Assembly (NCBI GenBank): GCA_029237695.1
Contig: CM055266.1
Location: forward strand, 111,803,370-111,867,369
DNA: 64,000 nt
Source: Conchocele bisecta
Lineage: Eukaryota; Mollusca; Bivalvia; Lucinida; Thyasiridae
Direction: 5' to 3'
Shown piece after piece: positions 39,850-50,882 of this stretch (position 1 is its first letter; every line of letters starts with the position of its first letter). Both the position numbers and the translations under genes were made by a program. Under the pieces are notes generated by a model. The model ran no database searches, was not told where the DNA came from, and saw only the letters and a program-made list of their open reading frames with translations.

Positions 39850-40350
39850 AAAGGTGCATGCCCACTCAGTAGGTACAACTGTTATTTATAAGAATTAAAT
39901 ATGTGTATAATTGTGTCACTATTTCACCAGTTCTAAAAGTTAAGAGTGCGCAATACAGATATAATCATAAGTATTTATTTTACTGACAGTGACTCGCGGT
40001 GGTATGAGGCTATTTTAATATGCAAATGAGGCATGATATTTTTTAAATTATTTATAATAATTAAATGTGTCACCTGAACAAAATAATATTTTCGACAGAT
40101 TATAAAGTATGATCATTGTACATCAAAATTAAATGCAGATAATAAATAGTAACGTCCGTTAACATTTTAAGGCAACACGGTTATCGCCCCTGATATCATT
40201 ATCGAAATTTACGTCTGATATAAAATGTATTATACTGCCAATCAATACGTGGGGTAATGGTGAATGAATGTTTATTTTGCTAGAAAATGTCCCAGATGAT
40301 GTATCTGATATAAAGAACATTGTGTGCCTATTGAGTGGGCATGTACCTTT
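39850..40350. mobile_element. Repeat family F8, full element
   Basis: About 500 bp with inverted termini AAAGGTGCATGCCCACTCAG and GAGTGGGCATGTACCTTT. Interior AT-rich without open frames, so a non-autonomous DNA transposon. Diverged partial copies are at 16010-16428 and 52355-52790. Confidence 0.75.
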
Positions 40351-40573
40351 AAATGTAATTTCAAGCGTCTGTGGCATTATTTCAATTGTTCGAATGTGTT
40401 GCTATTTGGTAATAGGAAGTGCTTACAAAGAACGGGTACGTATACTATAACATATTTATAGCTAGTATTAAAACTATGTTATTCCGTGGGAATTTTAAAC
40501 CCGCATTTGCTTTAAACATAACCTAAATGTGTCATTTACGGAAAATATTGTAAACTTTTTAAACATATTTCAT

Positions 40574-40870
40574 GAGGTACGGAGCCCCGCAAGGGGCATG
40601 GATTTTTTTTCATCAATTCGTTCCTACGAAATAACAATTCGTTCCCTCAAATTTACAATTCGTTCCCTCGAATTAACAATTCTTTCCCACGGAATGACAA
40701 TTCGTTCCCTCAATTTAACAATTCGTTCCCCCGAATTAACAATTCGTTCCCACGAATTAACAATTCGTTCATGTGGAAGGAATTGTTATTTCGTGTGAAC
40801 GAATTGTTAATTCGTGGGAACGAATTGTTAATTCGTGGGAACTAATTGTTAAATTGAGGGAATTGATAAA
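40574..40870. repeat. Hairpin-capped 21-bp array, locus 2 (inverted arrays)
   Basis: Cap ACGGAGCCCCGCAAGGGGC, T-run, then about eight 21-bp units of the CGAATTAACAATTCGTTCCC type. From about 40765 the same unit continues in the opposite orientation (GAACGAATTGTTAATTCGTG). The two arms could form a long hairpin. Confidence 0.85.
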
Positions 40871-41085
40871 ACAAAAGATTTCTACGTCCCATATGAAAAC
40901 CTGTTACAGGAAAAACAAATATCCGTGTTTCGCGTATCAGGTTGTATATGGTCTAACTATCGCTTTACCTTATAAATACAAAATCCTATCGGCACCAGTA
41001 GACTATTCGCCGTACAAGCCCCGTGCCGGTAATCCTGTAGCAACGATATGATCACGTGACTTTTGCCATGGTAACACGGCGCTAC

Positions 41086-41180
41086 GATCTCATTGACGGC
41101 GTCGGCTTGCAGTATGGGCAGAACGAGGCGAGGATTTCTCTCGTGTATCTTCATGTCGGCTAGCGTACCCGCACCATGGT
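41086..41180 (-). CDS. Calpain-family protein, domain III start exon
   Basis: Acceptor TTATGCAG at 41181-41183 and beyond. The exon's first two bases complete the split codon left by the large exon ending at 45502. It encodes HGAGTLADMKIHERNPRLVL and PILQADAVNEI. An NP-x-L/F-x-L block after a GtW..G segment is the usual opening of calpain domain III. The donor is uncertain: GATC|GTAGCG at 41085 keeps phase 0 with the next exon, and a GTGATC about 30 bp further also would. Confidence 0.6.
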
Positions 41181-41589
41181 CTGCATAACAACGATAGGCA
41201 GGGTGCACGGTTAGAAGATATTAAGGCTTTCAACATTATTAACCGATTTCCTAGTGTTTGCAAACAGTGTAGATCCAAGGACTTGCACTGTTTGTGGATA
41301 TTTTCAGATTTTGGACGAAAACACAAATTTTCTGATTAATGGATAGTTAGAAAGTCTACGTGGAAGAGTCCATGCCAGCAACTTGGAGGTGCACGGATTA
41401 AGAGCATGTGCTTGGTTGTCATGGTCACCATCAATAGGTTTTATTTGTCGAAACTCAGCCTTGCTAAATTTCGACCAATGAAACGACTTTATATTGAGCA
41501 CGGATATATTTGCATAGACACGGGGCCAGGCTAATACAATGTCCGGATTTGTGTTTCATTTTCTGTGAAATCTCAAGCAAATGCCTGGG

Positions 41590-41825
41590 CCCTTTTCACC
41601 AAACTTCATACGACTAAAATATTCGTAAGTGCAAAATTATGATAGTCTGTAAATTTCACATTAACAATATTTTCTTGCAAACAATTATTGGATTTACATT
41701 TATTGAGCATAGGCTGCATTATGCAGCCTATGCTCAATAAATGTAAATCCATCAATTGAAATTTTCAGACGATCCTAAATTTGCACTTACGAACATTTTA
41801 GTCGTACGAAGTTTAGTGAAACGGG
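41590..41825. repeat. Foldback family F4, copy
   Basis: Arms TTTTCACCAAACTTCATACG and ACGAAGTTTAGTGAAACGG. Core GAGCATAGGCTGCATTATGC. Confidence 0.85.
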
Positions 41826-41925
41826 CCTCTGATGTATGGGTGTTCTATGTAAACGATGCATTGGTTTTCTCAATCTACGGCATAAATAGAGGATCGTTCA
41901 CACGTGATTATTTTAAAAAATTTGT

Positions 41926-42105
41926 ACAGTCGAACCTGTGCTAAAGACCAGCTTGGAATAAGAATCACCTGGCTGTAAAGGCCACAATTTTGTTGTCCCA
42001 ATTACAAAATTACTATAAATGTCCCTGCAAATAAAGACCACTTGTGAACAAAGGCCACAATTTTCACTTCCCATAGCTGGCCTTTATTCACAGGTTTGAC
42101 TGTAC
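41926..42105. repeat. Short inverted-repeat element
   Basis: Ends ACAGTCGAACCTGTGCTAAA and TTCACAGGTTTGACTGTAC. Internal repeats of AAGGCCACAATTTT. A MITE-like element seen once. Confidence 0.7.
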
Positions 42106-42201
42106 ATGTAAATGAGGTTACCGATGTCACACAAACGAGGTTATGTCGAGTTTAATAACTTTAATTAATGAAATATCAATGTCAGATTATATTTATTACA
42201 T

Positions 42202-42273
42202 ACAGTGGAACCACTCCAAACCGGATACCGTGGGAGGTCCCCAGGGTGTCCGGTTTGGAGATGTTCCACTGTA
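42202..42273. repeat. Palindromic MITE F2, copy
   Basis: Ends ACAGTGGAACCACTCCAAAC and GAGATGTTCCACTGTA. Core CCGTGGGAGGTCCCCAGGGT. Confidence 0.85.
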
Positions 42274-42565
42274 AATCAAAGCACTTTATGACACAATCTA
42301 GTGTTTTGTAATCATGAAATGTCATTGTAATCAGAGATACATAACAGCGAAACACATCTTCAGTCAGCAGACGCCATTGACTATTTTCGCATCTAGTTGA
42401 AATCTCCAGAAAAATAGTTTTAATCCTAGCAGTAAAAGTATCATACCTATGCCATATAACAGGTTCCGTTCTTTGTACTACCAAACGGGGGTTAATTCTG
42501 ACAATTGCAGTACTTTTAGTGAGTCACGACCGCTTCTGACGTTTAAACCATGATGAAGTCAAGTC

Positions 42566-43705
42566 AAAACATCATGTTCAGAATTACTACAAGGCGATAT
42601 AGACACAATTACAAATTGGTCAACGAAATGGCTTGTCACGTTTAATCCTGCCAAAACTGAATCATTACTCATATCTCGAAAAATTATCAAACCCCAACAT
42701 CCTCAACTTCACATGTTTGACCAACCAATAACTGAAGTAGAGAGCCACAAACATCTCGGCATATTTTTAGCAGATGTTTGTACTTGGAATAATCAAATAT
42801 TATATATCAAAGATAAAGCGTGGACCAGAATTAACATTTTGAGGAGCTTGAAATTCAAACTCTCACGAAAAACATTACAGACTATTTATATCGCATTTAT
42901 ACGTCCAGTCCTTGAATACGGCAACATTATATGGGACAACTGTCTATCAAGCGAAAAATACGAACTAGATAAAATACAGCATGAAGCCGCAAGAATCGTA
43001 ACCGGCGCAACCAAACTAGTATCACTGAACGACCTATACCAGGAATTAGGGTGGGAAAGCTTAGGCGAACGAAGACGGAAACAGAAATTAATATTGTTTT
43101 ATAAAATGGTTAATGGTTTAACACCTGCGTACTTGTCATCACTTGTCCCACAAAATGTAGGTGGCACCTCACGATACAATCTACGAAATGACAGTAATAT
43201 TCATCCACCACATTCACGCACTGTATTATATACTAATTCATTCTTACCTTCAGTTATTAGAGAATGGAATCAGTTAGCGCTCCCTGTCCGTGAGTCTTCG
43301 ACATTAACGACGTTCAAGACGCTCATCAATACACAGTCTACTGTGATACCAAAATATTACTATTACGGACTCAGGAAAGCACAAGTTCTTCATACCAGAT
43401 TACGTACTAACTGTAGCTCACTCAATTACGATCTCTATCAGAAAAACATTTCAGATTCACCCCTGTGTCGCTGTGGCAGCATTGAAAACGTACAGCATTA
43501 CCTCCTTAACTGTCCATATTACCATGATATACGACAAGATTTATTTCAAACTATCACCCAAATCCCTGATGTAAATCTCCAATTACTAATAAATGGTACA
43601 ATAGACATGTTATTATTTGGGTCAAACGAACTATCATATCAGGATAACACTAAGGTATTCCAAACCGTACACACGTATATTCAGCGTAGTAAGCGATTTG
43701 TGTAA
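42566..43705 (+). mobile_element. Non-LTR retrotransposon (LINE), 5'-truncated ORF2 C-terminus
   Basis: An open frame from about 42557 to 43705. It covers the last part of the reverse transcriptase (LLQGDIDTITNWSTKW, FNPAKTESLLIS, then ESHKHLGIF and LEYGNIIWDN) and the long C-terminal region typical of Jockey/CR1/RTE-like LINEs, ending with a cysteine-rich SPLCRCGSIENVQHYLLNCP block. The catalytic part and endonuclease are missing, as expected from 5' truncation on insertion. The 3' part to about 43930 is T-rich and ends near an AATAAAAATTC tail. The frame is open, suggesting recent arrival. It lies in a calpain intron in opposite orientation. Confidence 0.88.
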
Positions 43706-43930
43706 TATATACGTACAGTTCGATGTGTATCTCATAAATTGTAACATTGGTGTGCCTACTTAGCCTCCTGCGTGACGATGATGGACCCTCTAGTGGCACA
43801 TGCATTCTTATTTTTTTCTACTTTTATTGTTTTCATTATTATAATTTTTTTAATTTTTTATATATATCTTTGTTTTTCTTTTCATTTCCTTTTTTATTTT
43901 TTCTAATTATCAATAAAAATTCAAATATTT

Positions 43931-44707
43931 GATAGAATATACTATTGGTTACGGCCAATATATTTTCTTTTCATGTCATCTTTTGTTTTTATGAGCAAAA
44001 TTGACAGTTGTTTCCCTTGTACACTTCGTTCAAGATATATCGAGTAAAATACTATTATTTTGCTTGATAACAATCCATAAACATAATAGTGTTTTGTATC
44101 TGCCATTATTACACCAACTGGTCTCATGCTGACAAAGTGACAAATGCGTGGTTTTTGTACTTTGCCAGCTTGTGACCCTAATTGCATTGATCAAGGTGAG
44201 AGGAACTCTATAAGATAGTAATCTTTCGTTCCAATCCTTCTATTCTGAATATTTGTTTATACCTGATGTAAATTGTTTATAATAAAATATGTTTATACCA
44301 AAACATCATGACTTTGTCGCGCCATTACGGACGTCATTTGGAAGGTCTCTATTTTATTAATTTGACATAACATTGGCGCATAATATGAATACGTAACTAG
44401 GGTGATGCGGTCAGCCAATCAAATGCGCTCCATGTGTTATTACACGTGTGTCATAACACATTTATGAAATGGGTTAAAACACGGCATAACACGGATTTCA
44501 TGTGATAAACACATTTATTACGCTAATGTAATGATAATCAGTCTAATACCTCGTCTTATTACACTGTGAACACCCATTTTATTACATAAAATAAATGAAA
44601 TGACATCTACTGGACACTTAGTACCTGTTCAACTACACGCAGAAGATACTGCATAAACACACGTTCGTCCAGTAACCGGCGAACATTTATTTATGCATAG
44701 CTCTATC
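43931..44707. other. Noncoding intron stretch
   Basis: AT-rich. A piece around 44390-44500 with ACACGTGTGTCATAACACAT contains short inverted motifs, and GGTGATGCGGTCAGCCAATC is shared loosely with 47.24-47.3 kb. No exon or full element recognised. Confidence 0.4.
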
Positions 44708-45105
44708 AAGGTGCATGATCACGTGGTTACAACAACAACAAAGTCGCCAACTCCAAAGTAAGTATTATTTGATATTTTCCTTAATATACAACGGATTTCG
44801 ATGAAATATGGCTCAGCAAGCGCGTCTTCATGAGCTGCATTTGGTGGTCTATGGAGTTTGGCACAGACTTATGTCGTTTTTGCGAAGAATCGATTTCCGT
44901 GTCGGAGACACGGAAATCGATTCTTCGCAAAAACGACAGAAGTTTGGGCGAAAATAAAGAGACCACCAAATGCAGCTTAACAAGACGCGTTTGGTGCGCC
45001 ATATTTCATCAAAATCCGTTACGTAATAAGGACACTATAAAAGAATACGTACTTTGAATCGGTACGTGTTGTTGTTGTTGTTAGTACCACGTGATCATAC
45101 ACCTT
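44708..45105. repeat. Foldback family F5, intact palindrome
   Basis: Ends AAGGTGCATGATCACGTGGT then an ACAACAACA run, and the inverted TGTTGTTGTTGTT..CACGTGATCATACACCTT. Centre CGATTTCCGTGTCGGAGACACGGAAATCG. This is the reference copy for the interrupted F5 copies at 3.7, 18.7 and 58.6 kb. Confidence 0.9.
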
Positions 45106-45280
45106 GTCTATGTAGAGCCGAGTGGCATCTCGTAAGCAAACCGGTGCATGTTTCGACGTGAAACATTTTATTCCGGTGCAGAGTTCAGCACCAGTGCGTC
45201 ATACGTATTAACACAATTCTAGACGAAACCAAAACGGAGAAGAAAATAGTTCGCTCTACTTCCGCAGATGATTTGAATAT

Positions 45281-45352
45281 ACAGTGGAACCTCTCTAAAC
45301 CGGACACCCTGGGAGATCCCCAGGGTGTCCGATTTAGAGATGTTCCACTGTA
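45281..45352. repeat. Palindromic MITE F2, copy
   Basis: Ends ACAGTGGAACCTCTCTAAAC and GAGATGTTCCACTGTA. Core ACACCCTGGGAGATCCCCAG. A half copy follows at about 45433-45475. Confidence 0.9.
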
Positions 45353-45501
45353 ATTTCGATATATGAGCACTGAAATACTTATCTGTGTGTTTTACAATCA
45401 TTAACACCGATACACATCTTAATTTAACACATCGATGTCCCAAGCGTGTCCGGATTAGAGAGGTTTCACTGTACATGTACATGCACGGCAAGTATACTTA
45501 C

Positions 45502-46727
45502 GTATCCATGTTCCCGTATATTCCAGAATGTTCTGCCAGGAACAGTGCGATCGGAAGTTGTCAGTTAATGTTGCTCGGAAGTTATTCGATGTCATGTTTT
45601 TCAGCGACCCCTGTGACATTTGTCGTACATGTATACTGGGAGCACTTTGACGCCGTCCGGCTGAATTGTCTCCAGACTGACCGCCGCTCTGTACAACGAC
45701 GTTAATGTCGGAGGCGGAAAACGCACTACAGCACTCAGATTTCACACTGCAGTTGGAGGTGGTGGGACTCGACCTTTTATTCATTTCATTCCGGTTGCCG
45801 ACGGCCGAGTAGGTAGACGCCGTCGGTTCAGGTGAAAGGTCTTTCCTATTCACATTACTTGTTGTACGTGTACAGTCAGCGTACTCGCTATTGTTTTCCG
45901 AACCCGCTTTGGCTTCGTCGTCAGATTTACCGGTGTTCACAATTCCGCAGATTTTGTCAGATGAATCCAGAGAATTGCACTTAATTTCACTAAAGTTGTC
46001 ATCTGTGTTGGCACGTTTTTCCGTCCCGTTTGTTGGTACGGACTGTCCATTGTGGAAGTTTACTGCGTGAGTCTCGTTGCTTTCCGGTGTCGATTTACCC
46101 GACATACTTTGTTTAGTTCTCTTATAAGTATGGCATGCGTGTAGATACTTTCCAACTATCACATGTTTGCTTTCTCTCTTTAATCTGCTTAACGATGGCG
46201 ATATGGGAGTCTGCATGTTGTGCTTTGACCTGTGAGTATGTTTCTGGTACGCTTGTCGCGGCGAGGTTGTATTATCAACCTTCACCGTTTCAACGTGCTC
46301 TTTCACCTCCTTATACTGAACACTGCTATATCCATCGACACACTCTGTACCTGTCGACTGATGCCGATTTTGTTGCTTTACTCGACTATTTTTCTGAACG
46401 TCAGTTGGCACCGATGCGTGTCGTTGGTAAGAAAAGTAGCTGGGAACCGACTGTCGTCCGATACCACTATTTCGTCTATCGGACACGCGCGACAATAGGC
46501 GTTCATACGAGGGCTTGTTGTCCTCGTTGTTAGTGACTCGGCTGTAGCAACGCTCCACGCTCATGCCGTCAGTCTTGTAGGGCACGGCGCCGCTACACAG
46601 GATCAGGCCGCCAAAGTTGCACTGGAAATCTTCCAGTGTCATCCAGTACTCATCCGGCTCTTTGTGGGTCCGCGGCTTGTAGTGCGAGTAGAACTCCATG
46701 TTTACGTTCGCCCAGGAAGAGTTATCC
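45502..46727 (-). CDS. Calpain-family protein, large exon with a long insertion
   Basis: 1226 bp, acceptor TGTTTCAG, donor GTAAGT. It completes the split codon of the exon at 50158 and ends in phase 1. The first 40 codons (DNSSWANVNMEFYSHY, then EPDEYWMTLEDFQCNFGG) are the end of the calpain protease core (PC2). About 340 codons follow that are rich in Ser, Asn, Thr, Lys and Glu with no fold evident (NNEDNKPSYERLLS onward). The exon then returns to family-like sequence at NFRATLTDNFRSHCSW and GTW. Typical calpains join PC2 to domain III with a short linker, so the insertion is unusual. It is probably disordered and may carry regulatory sites. Confidence 0.8.
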
Positions 46728-46857
46728 CTGAAACAGGACGGCCACCGTTAGTTATTTCTGGCATGTGGATGGGATTATCGAAATGAGGCTTATCACATGA
46801 AAACCTTGTTATGACGTGTTGTAACCCATTTCATAAAAATGACATGACACCCGTGTA

Positions 46858-47230
46858 ATATTCAGGGCTCCAGATAAGCTTTGTGTCTAAAGCGTGCTAT
46901 AGTCCCCTGATTTCAAAATCATTGCGTATTTTACTTTTACAAATGGATTATTGATTTTTTTCATTACTAAATAGGGAACAAATGATGAAAATAATATAAC
47001 AAATTTAAACATTCACTTAATTCAGCTGCACAAAGCAAACACTGTTTGCTTTTTGCAGCTCAACTAAGTGAATTTTGTGAAAGTAATTTCACTACTCAAT
47101 TTGAAAATCAATGCGTATTTTCACATTGCTGTGCGTATCTTGTACTCCCCCTTTTGATAATCAATGCGTATTTAGCTAAAATAATTGCGTAAAATACGCC
47201 AATACACACCTTATCTGGAGCCCTGAATAT
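46858..47230. repeat. Foldback family F11, copy 1
   Basis: Ends ATTCAGGGCTCCAGATAAGC and CTTATCTGGAGCCCTGAAT. Inner motifs AATCATTGCGTATTTTAC are repeated in both arms. A second copy is at 48852-49222. Confidence 0.85.
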
Positions 47231-47883
47231 TACACCTGCAGCGAATTTGATTGGCTGGCCGCATCACCATAATTCCGTATTCGTATTATGCGCTCACGTT
47301 ATTATGTCAAACGAACAAAATGAAGACGTCCCAAATGGCGACAAAGCAACAATGTTTTGACGTTGACGTCATCATATTTTGAACGTCATTAGAAGCGTTT
47401 CTAACTCGGTAAAATCACTACAATTTTTAAAATGCGCTCCCGTTTGGTAATATGAAATGTTTACAAAAGAACGGGTCATATACTATGGCACATTTATAAT
47501 ACATATGTATATGTATTTTTCTAATAGTCTTTTTCTTATAGTCAATGGCGTCTCCTCACTGAAATGTATTGGATGTCTCCCAAATGTTCTACTCTTTGGG
47601 ATATAAAGTCAGGCATGTGATGAACATAATCTCAAACTCATTTGATATGAGATTTATGAAACTCGTCAGCAATTGTATGCACTTCGCCAGCGGCGCATCA
47701 ATCTCATATCAAATGGAAACTCGTTTGAAATCCTCTATTTCTGAGTGCTGTGACCAGTGTAGGTTATGATAAAAGAAAAACCACTCATGTAGCTTACTAG
47801 CGATCTATGCTGCTCTGGCATTTTAGAATGCATGGCGAGTGTTGTTTTGTGGATGGAAACGCGAACACTGCACAGGCTGATTT
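47231..47883. other. Noncoding intron stretch
   Basis: No exon or shared element beyond a short match of GCATCACCATAATTCCGTAT to 44.4 kb. The open frame at 47569-47769 has no recognisable content. Confidence 0.4.
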
Positions 47884-48089
47884 GTAGCCTATTTCATCAA
47901 CATTGCAAAGCATACTTTTCTAGCAAAGTATACTTTGAGGGAGTAATTATTTATTTTTTCCAGAAATGCATTAATTCATATAGAACTAACGACTGCATAT
48001 ATTTGATGATTACAAGTATGCAGAATTATTATACTGAATTTATTACATTATCACAGCCAAAATGTTGGTGTTGGTGAAATAGGCTACTG
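47884..48089. repeat. Foldback family F3, internally deleted copy
   Basis: The left arm is complete (GTAGCCTATTTCATCAACAT, AAGTATACTTTGAGGGAG). The right arm is reduced to its outer TTGGTGAAATAGGCTACT. Confidence 0.8.
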
Positions 48090-48096
48090 GATATAT

Positions 48097-48470
48097 AGAG
48101 TACGGAAGCCCAGTAGGGACACTTCATTTTTTTTTTATCTTTTCTTGATCTTTTCTTGAATTTTCGAGATCTTTTCTTGAATTTTCAAGATGTTTTCTTG
48201 AATTTTCAAGTTCTTTTCTTGAATTTTCAAGATCTTTTCTTGAAAATCTTGAAAATTGAAGAAAAGATCTTGAAAATTCAAGAAAATAACTTGAAAATTC
48301 AAGAAAACATCTTGTTTTCAAGATGTTTTCTTGAATTTTCAAGTTCTTTTCTTGAATTTTCTCAAGATCTTTTCTTGAAAATTCAAGGAAAGATCTTGAA
48401 AATTCAAGAAAATATCTTGAATAAATGGAAATTAAAAAAAAATGAAGTGGCCCTAATGGGCTTCCGTAAT
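48097..48470. repeat. Hairpin-capped 21-bp array, locus 3 (two caps)
   Basis: Left cap ACGGAAGCCCAGTAGGGAC and inverted right cap GGCCCTAATGGGCTTCCGT enclose about 300 bp of 21-bp units. The units read TCTTTTCTTGAATTTTCAAG in both orientations, with poly-T and poly-A next to the caps. The long open frames on both strands simply translate the repeat. Confidence 0.9.
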
Positions 48471-48588
48471 AGAGTGTTCGCAAAACCGAACAAACGTTAA
48501 GATTATTGCGATACATGTATATGTATTAATTACAAAATTATAATCGATACCATCAAAACCGTTTTCAACATGTAAGCAGTAAATGTGG

Positions 48589-48787
48589 TTGTGACTGGAG
48601 AAACAGGGCTTATGATTTATGGGACAGCGTAGTCGCAGATCAGCCTGCACTTCCATGCAGTCCGACCAGGGCCTGTACTCAGTCAATTGAAACACATAAT
48701 GGTTCTTATTTATTGTTTTATCAGGATTCAAGAGAGCAAAAACATATCCACAAAACGTATAGGCTCCATTTCTCCAGTCACAGCCAT
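48589..48787. repeat. Foldback family F1, copy
   Basis: Left end GTGGTTGTGACTGGAGAAAC, right end CATTTCTCCAGTCACAGCC. Confidence 0.75.
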
Positions 48788-48851
48788 AAAGTACACGAGG
48801 TGTATTGCTTCCTATGATTTATTCCTTTACTTCCGCCAGTGTCCGCATATT

Positions 48852-49222
48852 TCCAGAGCTGCAGATAAGGTGCGTATTGGCGTATTTTAAGCACTTATTT
48901 TAGCAGAATACGCATTGATTATCAAAAGTAGGAGCACAAAATACTCACTGCAATGTGGATATACGCATTTATTTTCAAATTGATTAGTGAAAATACAGTA
49001 TTAAAGATGAAAATTTACTTAGTTGAACTGCAACAAGCAAACATGTTGCTTTTTGCAGCTCAAATAAGTGAAAATTTCAATTTGTTTAATTTTTCATCAT
49101 TAGTTCCCTATTTAATAAGGATGAAAATCAATAACGCATTTGTAAAAGTAAAATACGCATTGAATTTGAAATCTGGGGGTATAATACTCTTTAGGTACAA
49201 AACTTATCTGGAGCGCTGTTAT
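48852..49222. repeat. Foldback family F11, copy 2
   Basis: Ends CCAGAGCTGCAGATAAGGTG and AACTTATCTGGAGCGCTG. Same inner GCGTATTTT-type motifs as copy 1. Confidence 0.75.
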
Positions 49223-49466
49223 TTCCCGACTGTATTGGCCAATTATAGGCCAAGTTGGATTCCATGTCATTTAGTACTTAACAAAGTGTTTAATGTTTAT
49301 TACATATAGACGTCGCTGAAATATTATATTCACTATTTAAAAGCGATTTTGATCTCCAATTGATGCTGGGAAGCGTGCTTTATTATTAACTGGTTTATAC
49401 ATCGTCATCCCATCGCCGATAGGCAAGCGGGGATATAGCGTTAGTCCATGTACGTACGTACGTACG

Positions 49467-49762
49467 CAGGGGCGGATCCAGCATTTGGGGATCGGGGGTG
49501 GTTGTCTAGTTGCGATGGTAACTCTTGCAATATACTCGCGTACCGCCCTGAGCTAGCTACGGACGGTACGGGAGTAATTGCAAGTTACCGTTCGCAACTA
49601 AGGGGTTGTCCTATTTTCGAGCTCTTCGGAATGCACTTTCCTGTGTTTTACGGCATTTAAAATCGGACTCCAACTGGTGGTAAACTGTGATCTATGTAAA
49701 CTCCGTGGTTGAACGGGGGGGGGGTGCAACCCCGGAACCCCCCCCTCCAGATCCGCCCCTGG
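49467..49762. repeat. Foldback family F9, copy 2
   Basis: Ends CAGGGGCGGATCCAGC and CCAGATCCGCCCCTG, flanked by GTACGTACGTACG on the left and GTACGTGGTACGTACG on the right. Contains G- and C-runs near the right end. Confidence 0.8.
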
Positions 49763-49881
49763 TACGTGGTACGTACGTGCGTACGTCAGTAACACCATAT
49801 TTTTGTTTATATCCTTGATTACTATTTCAATGCATTTGATTTTGTTTTCCCTCTTGTCTTTCATAATTTTACTATACTGGT

Positions 49882-50132
49882 TTCACCGGTGCTGCACACC
49901 GCGCTGGCGTACAATGTTTCACGTCGAAAAATGCAACGGTTTCCTGACGAAATGCCACTCCTTAGAGCTATCGCATACACACATTTAAGTCTGGTATTCT
50001 TTTTGGCGCCGCTTTCTAGACGACAATGTGTTGATGCAGTATCTTCTGCATGTAGCTGAATATGTATTCGTCAGGGATCTGGCGCCTATTTCGACGTGAA
50101 ACATTTTACACCGGCGCGGAGTGCAGCACCAG
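49882..50132. repeat. Foldback family F15, full copy
   Basis: Arms CACCGCGCTGGCGTACAATG..TTTCACGTCGAAAA and CGACGTGAAACATTTTACAC..GGCGCGGAGTGCAGCAC. It sits 26 bp from the donor of the calpain exon at 50158. Confidence 0.75.
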
Positions 50133-50157
50133 TGATTTTCATCACATGGCAGTTTAC

Positions 50158-50249
50158 CTGTCTGAGAATTTGCCATTCCACTCGGGTTCGTCTCGGTGGG
50201 GACACTTTAACCTGACCATGCGCACAATGCGGCCATCCGCCAGTGGGAA
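50158..50249 (-). CDS. Calpain-family protein, exon covering the catalytic Asn region
   Basis: 92 bp, acceptor CGTTTCAG, donor GTAAACTG, starting phase 0 and ending phase 2, both matching its neighbours. It encodes FPLADGRIVRMVRLKCPHRD and EPEWNGKFSDR. In active calpains this block reads with an N-P-W-G motif whose Asn is part of the catalytic triad. Here the aligned four residues are C-P-H-R, so the Asn is absent. The rest (EWNG..SD) is well conserved, so the alignment position is secure. Confidence 0.85.
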
Positions 50250-50450
50250 CTGAAACGGAAACATATGAGGCAAACCATGTGAATTTGCATGTGAATTTAC
50301 ATGCACATATTTACAGAAACTGTGATAGTCCAGTAAAGGTGCCGTGAAACATTTTTGATATCCTGTCAATACGATCTAATCACTGCGTATGAATATGTGC
50401 GGTGGCTGGGGTTATTTTATTGCATTTTGAAGCTATTTGTAGAGAGATTG

Positions 50451-50611
50451 ACGGGATAAATAGAATAGCAGGTTAGTGCCGTGAATGGGAAAACATATCT
50501 GGCGCGGCACGGAAACGGGATGTGCTCGGCAGAGCACATCCCGTTTCCGTGCCGCGCCAGATATGTTTTCCCCATTCAAGGCACTAACCTACTATTCTCT
50601 ATTTATCCAGC
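50451..50611. repeat. Foldback family F6, near-perfect 160-bp palindrome
   Basis: Arms AATAGCAGGTTAGTGCCGTG..GGAAACGGGATGTGCTCGG and the inverse. It is bounded by GGGATAAA / TTTATCC. Other copies are at 57.76-58.56, 58.73-59.0 and 61.98-62.58 kb. Confidence 0.9.
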
Positions 50612-50633
50612 ACAATCATGTATCCTGATTTGT

Positions 50634-50882
50634 GGCGGTGACTGAAGATATGGGACATATTGGATGTGTGACCAGTGAAGCTCCTGGTCAAATAACACAC
50701 TCCTGTAGACTAGACTGATAACGACCTATATTGCTTAATTAGAAGCATGGCGGGTGTTTCATTGATGGAATGGTGAACAGTGCATATCCTGATCAGACAG
50801 TGCGGATGCACAGGGTGGTCTGGATCTGCACTGGTCACAAAACAACACATGAGCCCCATTTGTCCAGTCAGAACCACATATG
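50634..50882. repeat. Foldback family F1, copy
   Basis: Left end GTGGCGGTGACTGAAGATAT, right end CATTTGTCCAGTCAGAACC. Part of it recurs at 54.82-55.0 kb. Confidence 0.75.

Noticed and set aside
42566..43930. Complete active LINE
   Set aside because: The endonuclease and catalytic reverse-transcriptase motifs are absent upstream; only the C-terminal third remains.
48124..48516. Open frames on both strands with repeating Phe-Leu-Glu-Phe-Ser pattern
   Set aside because: Direct translation of the 21-bp inverted array, and both strands are open for the same reason.
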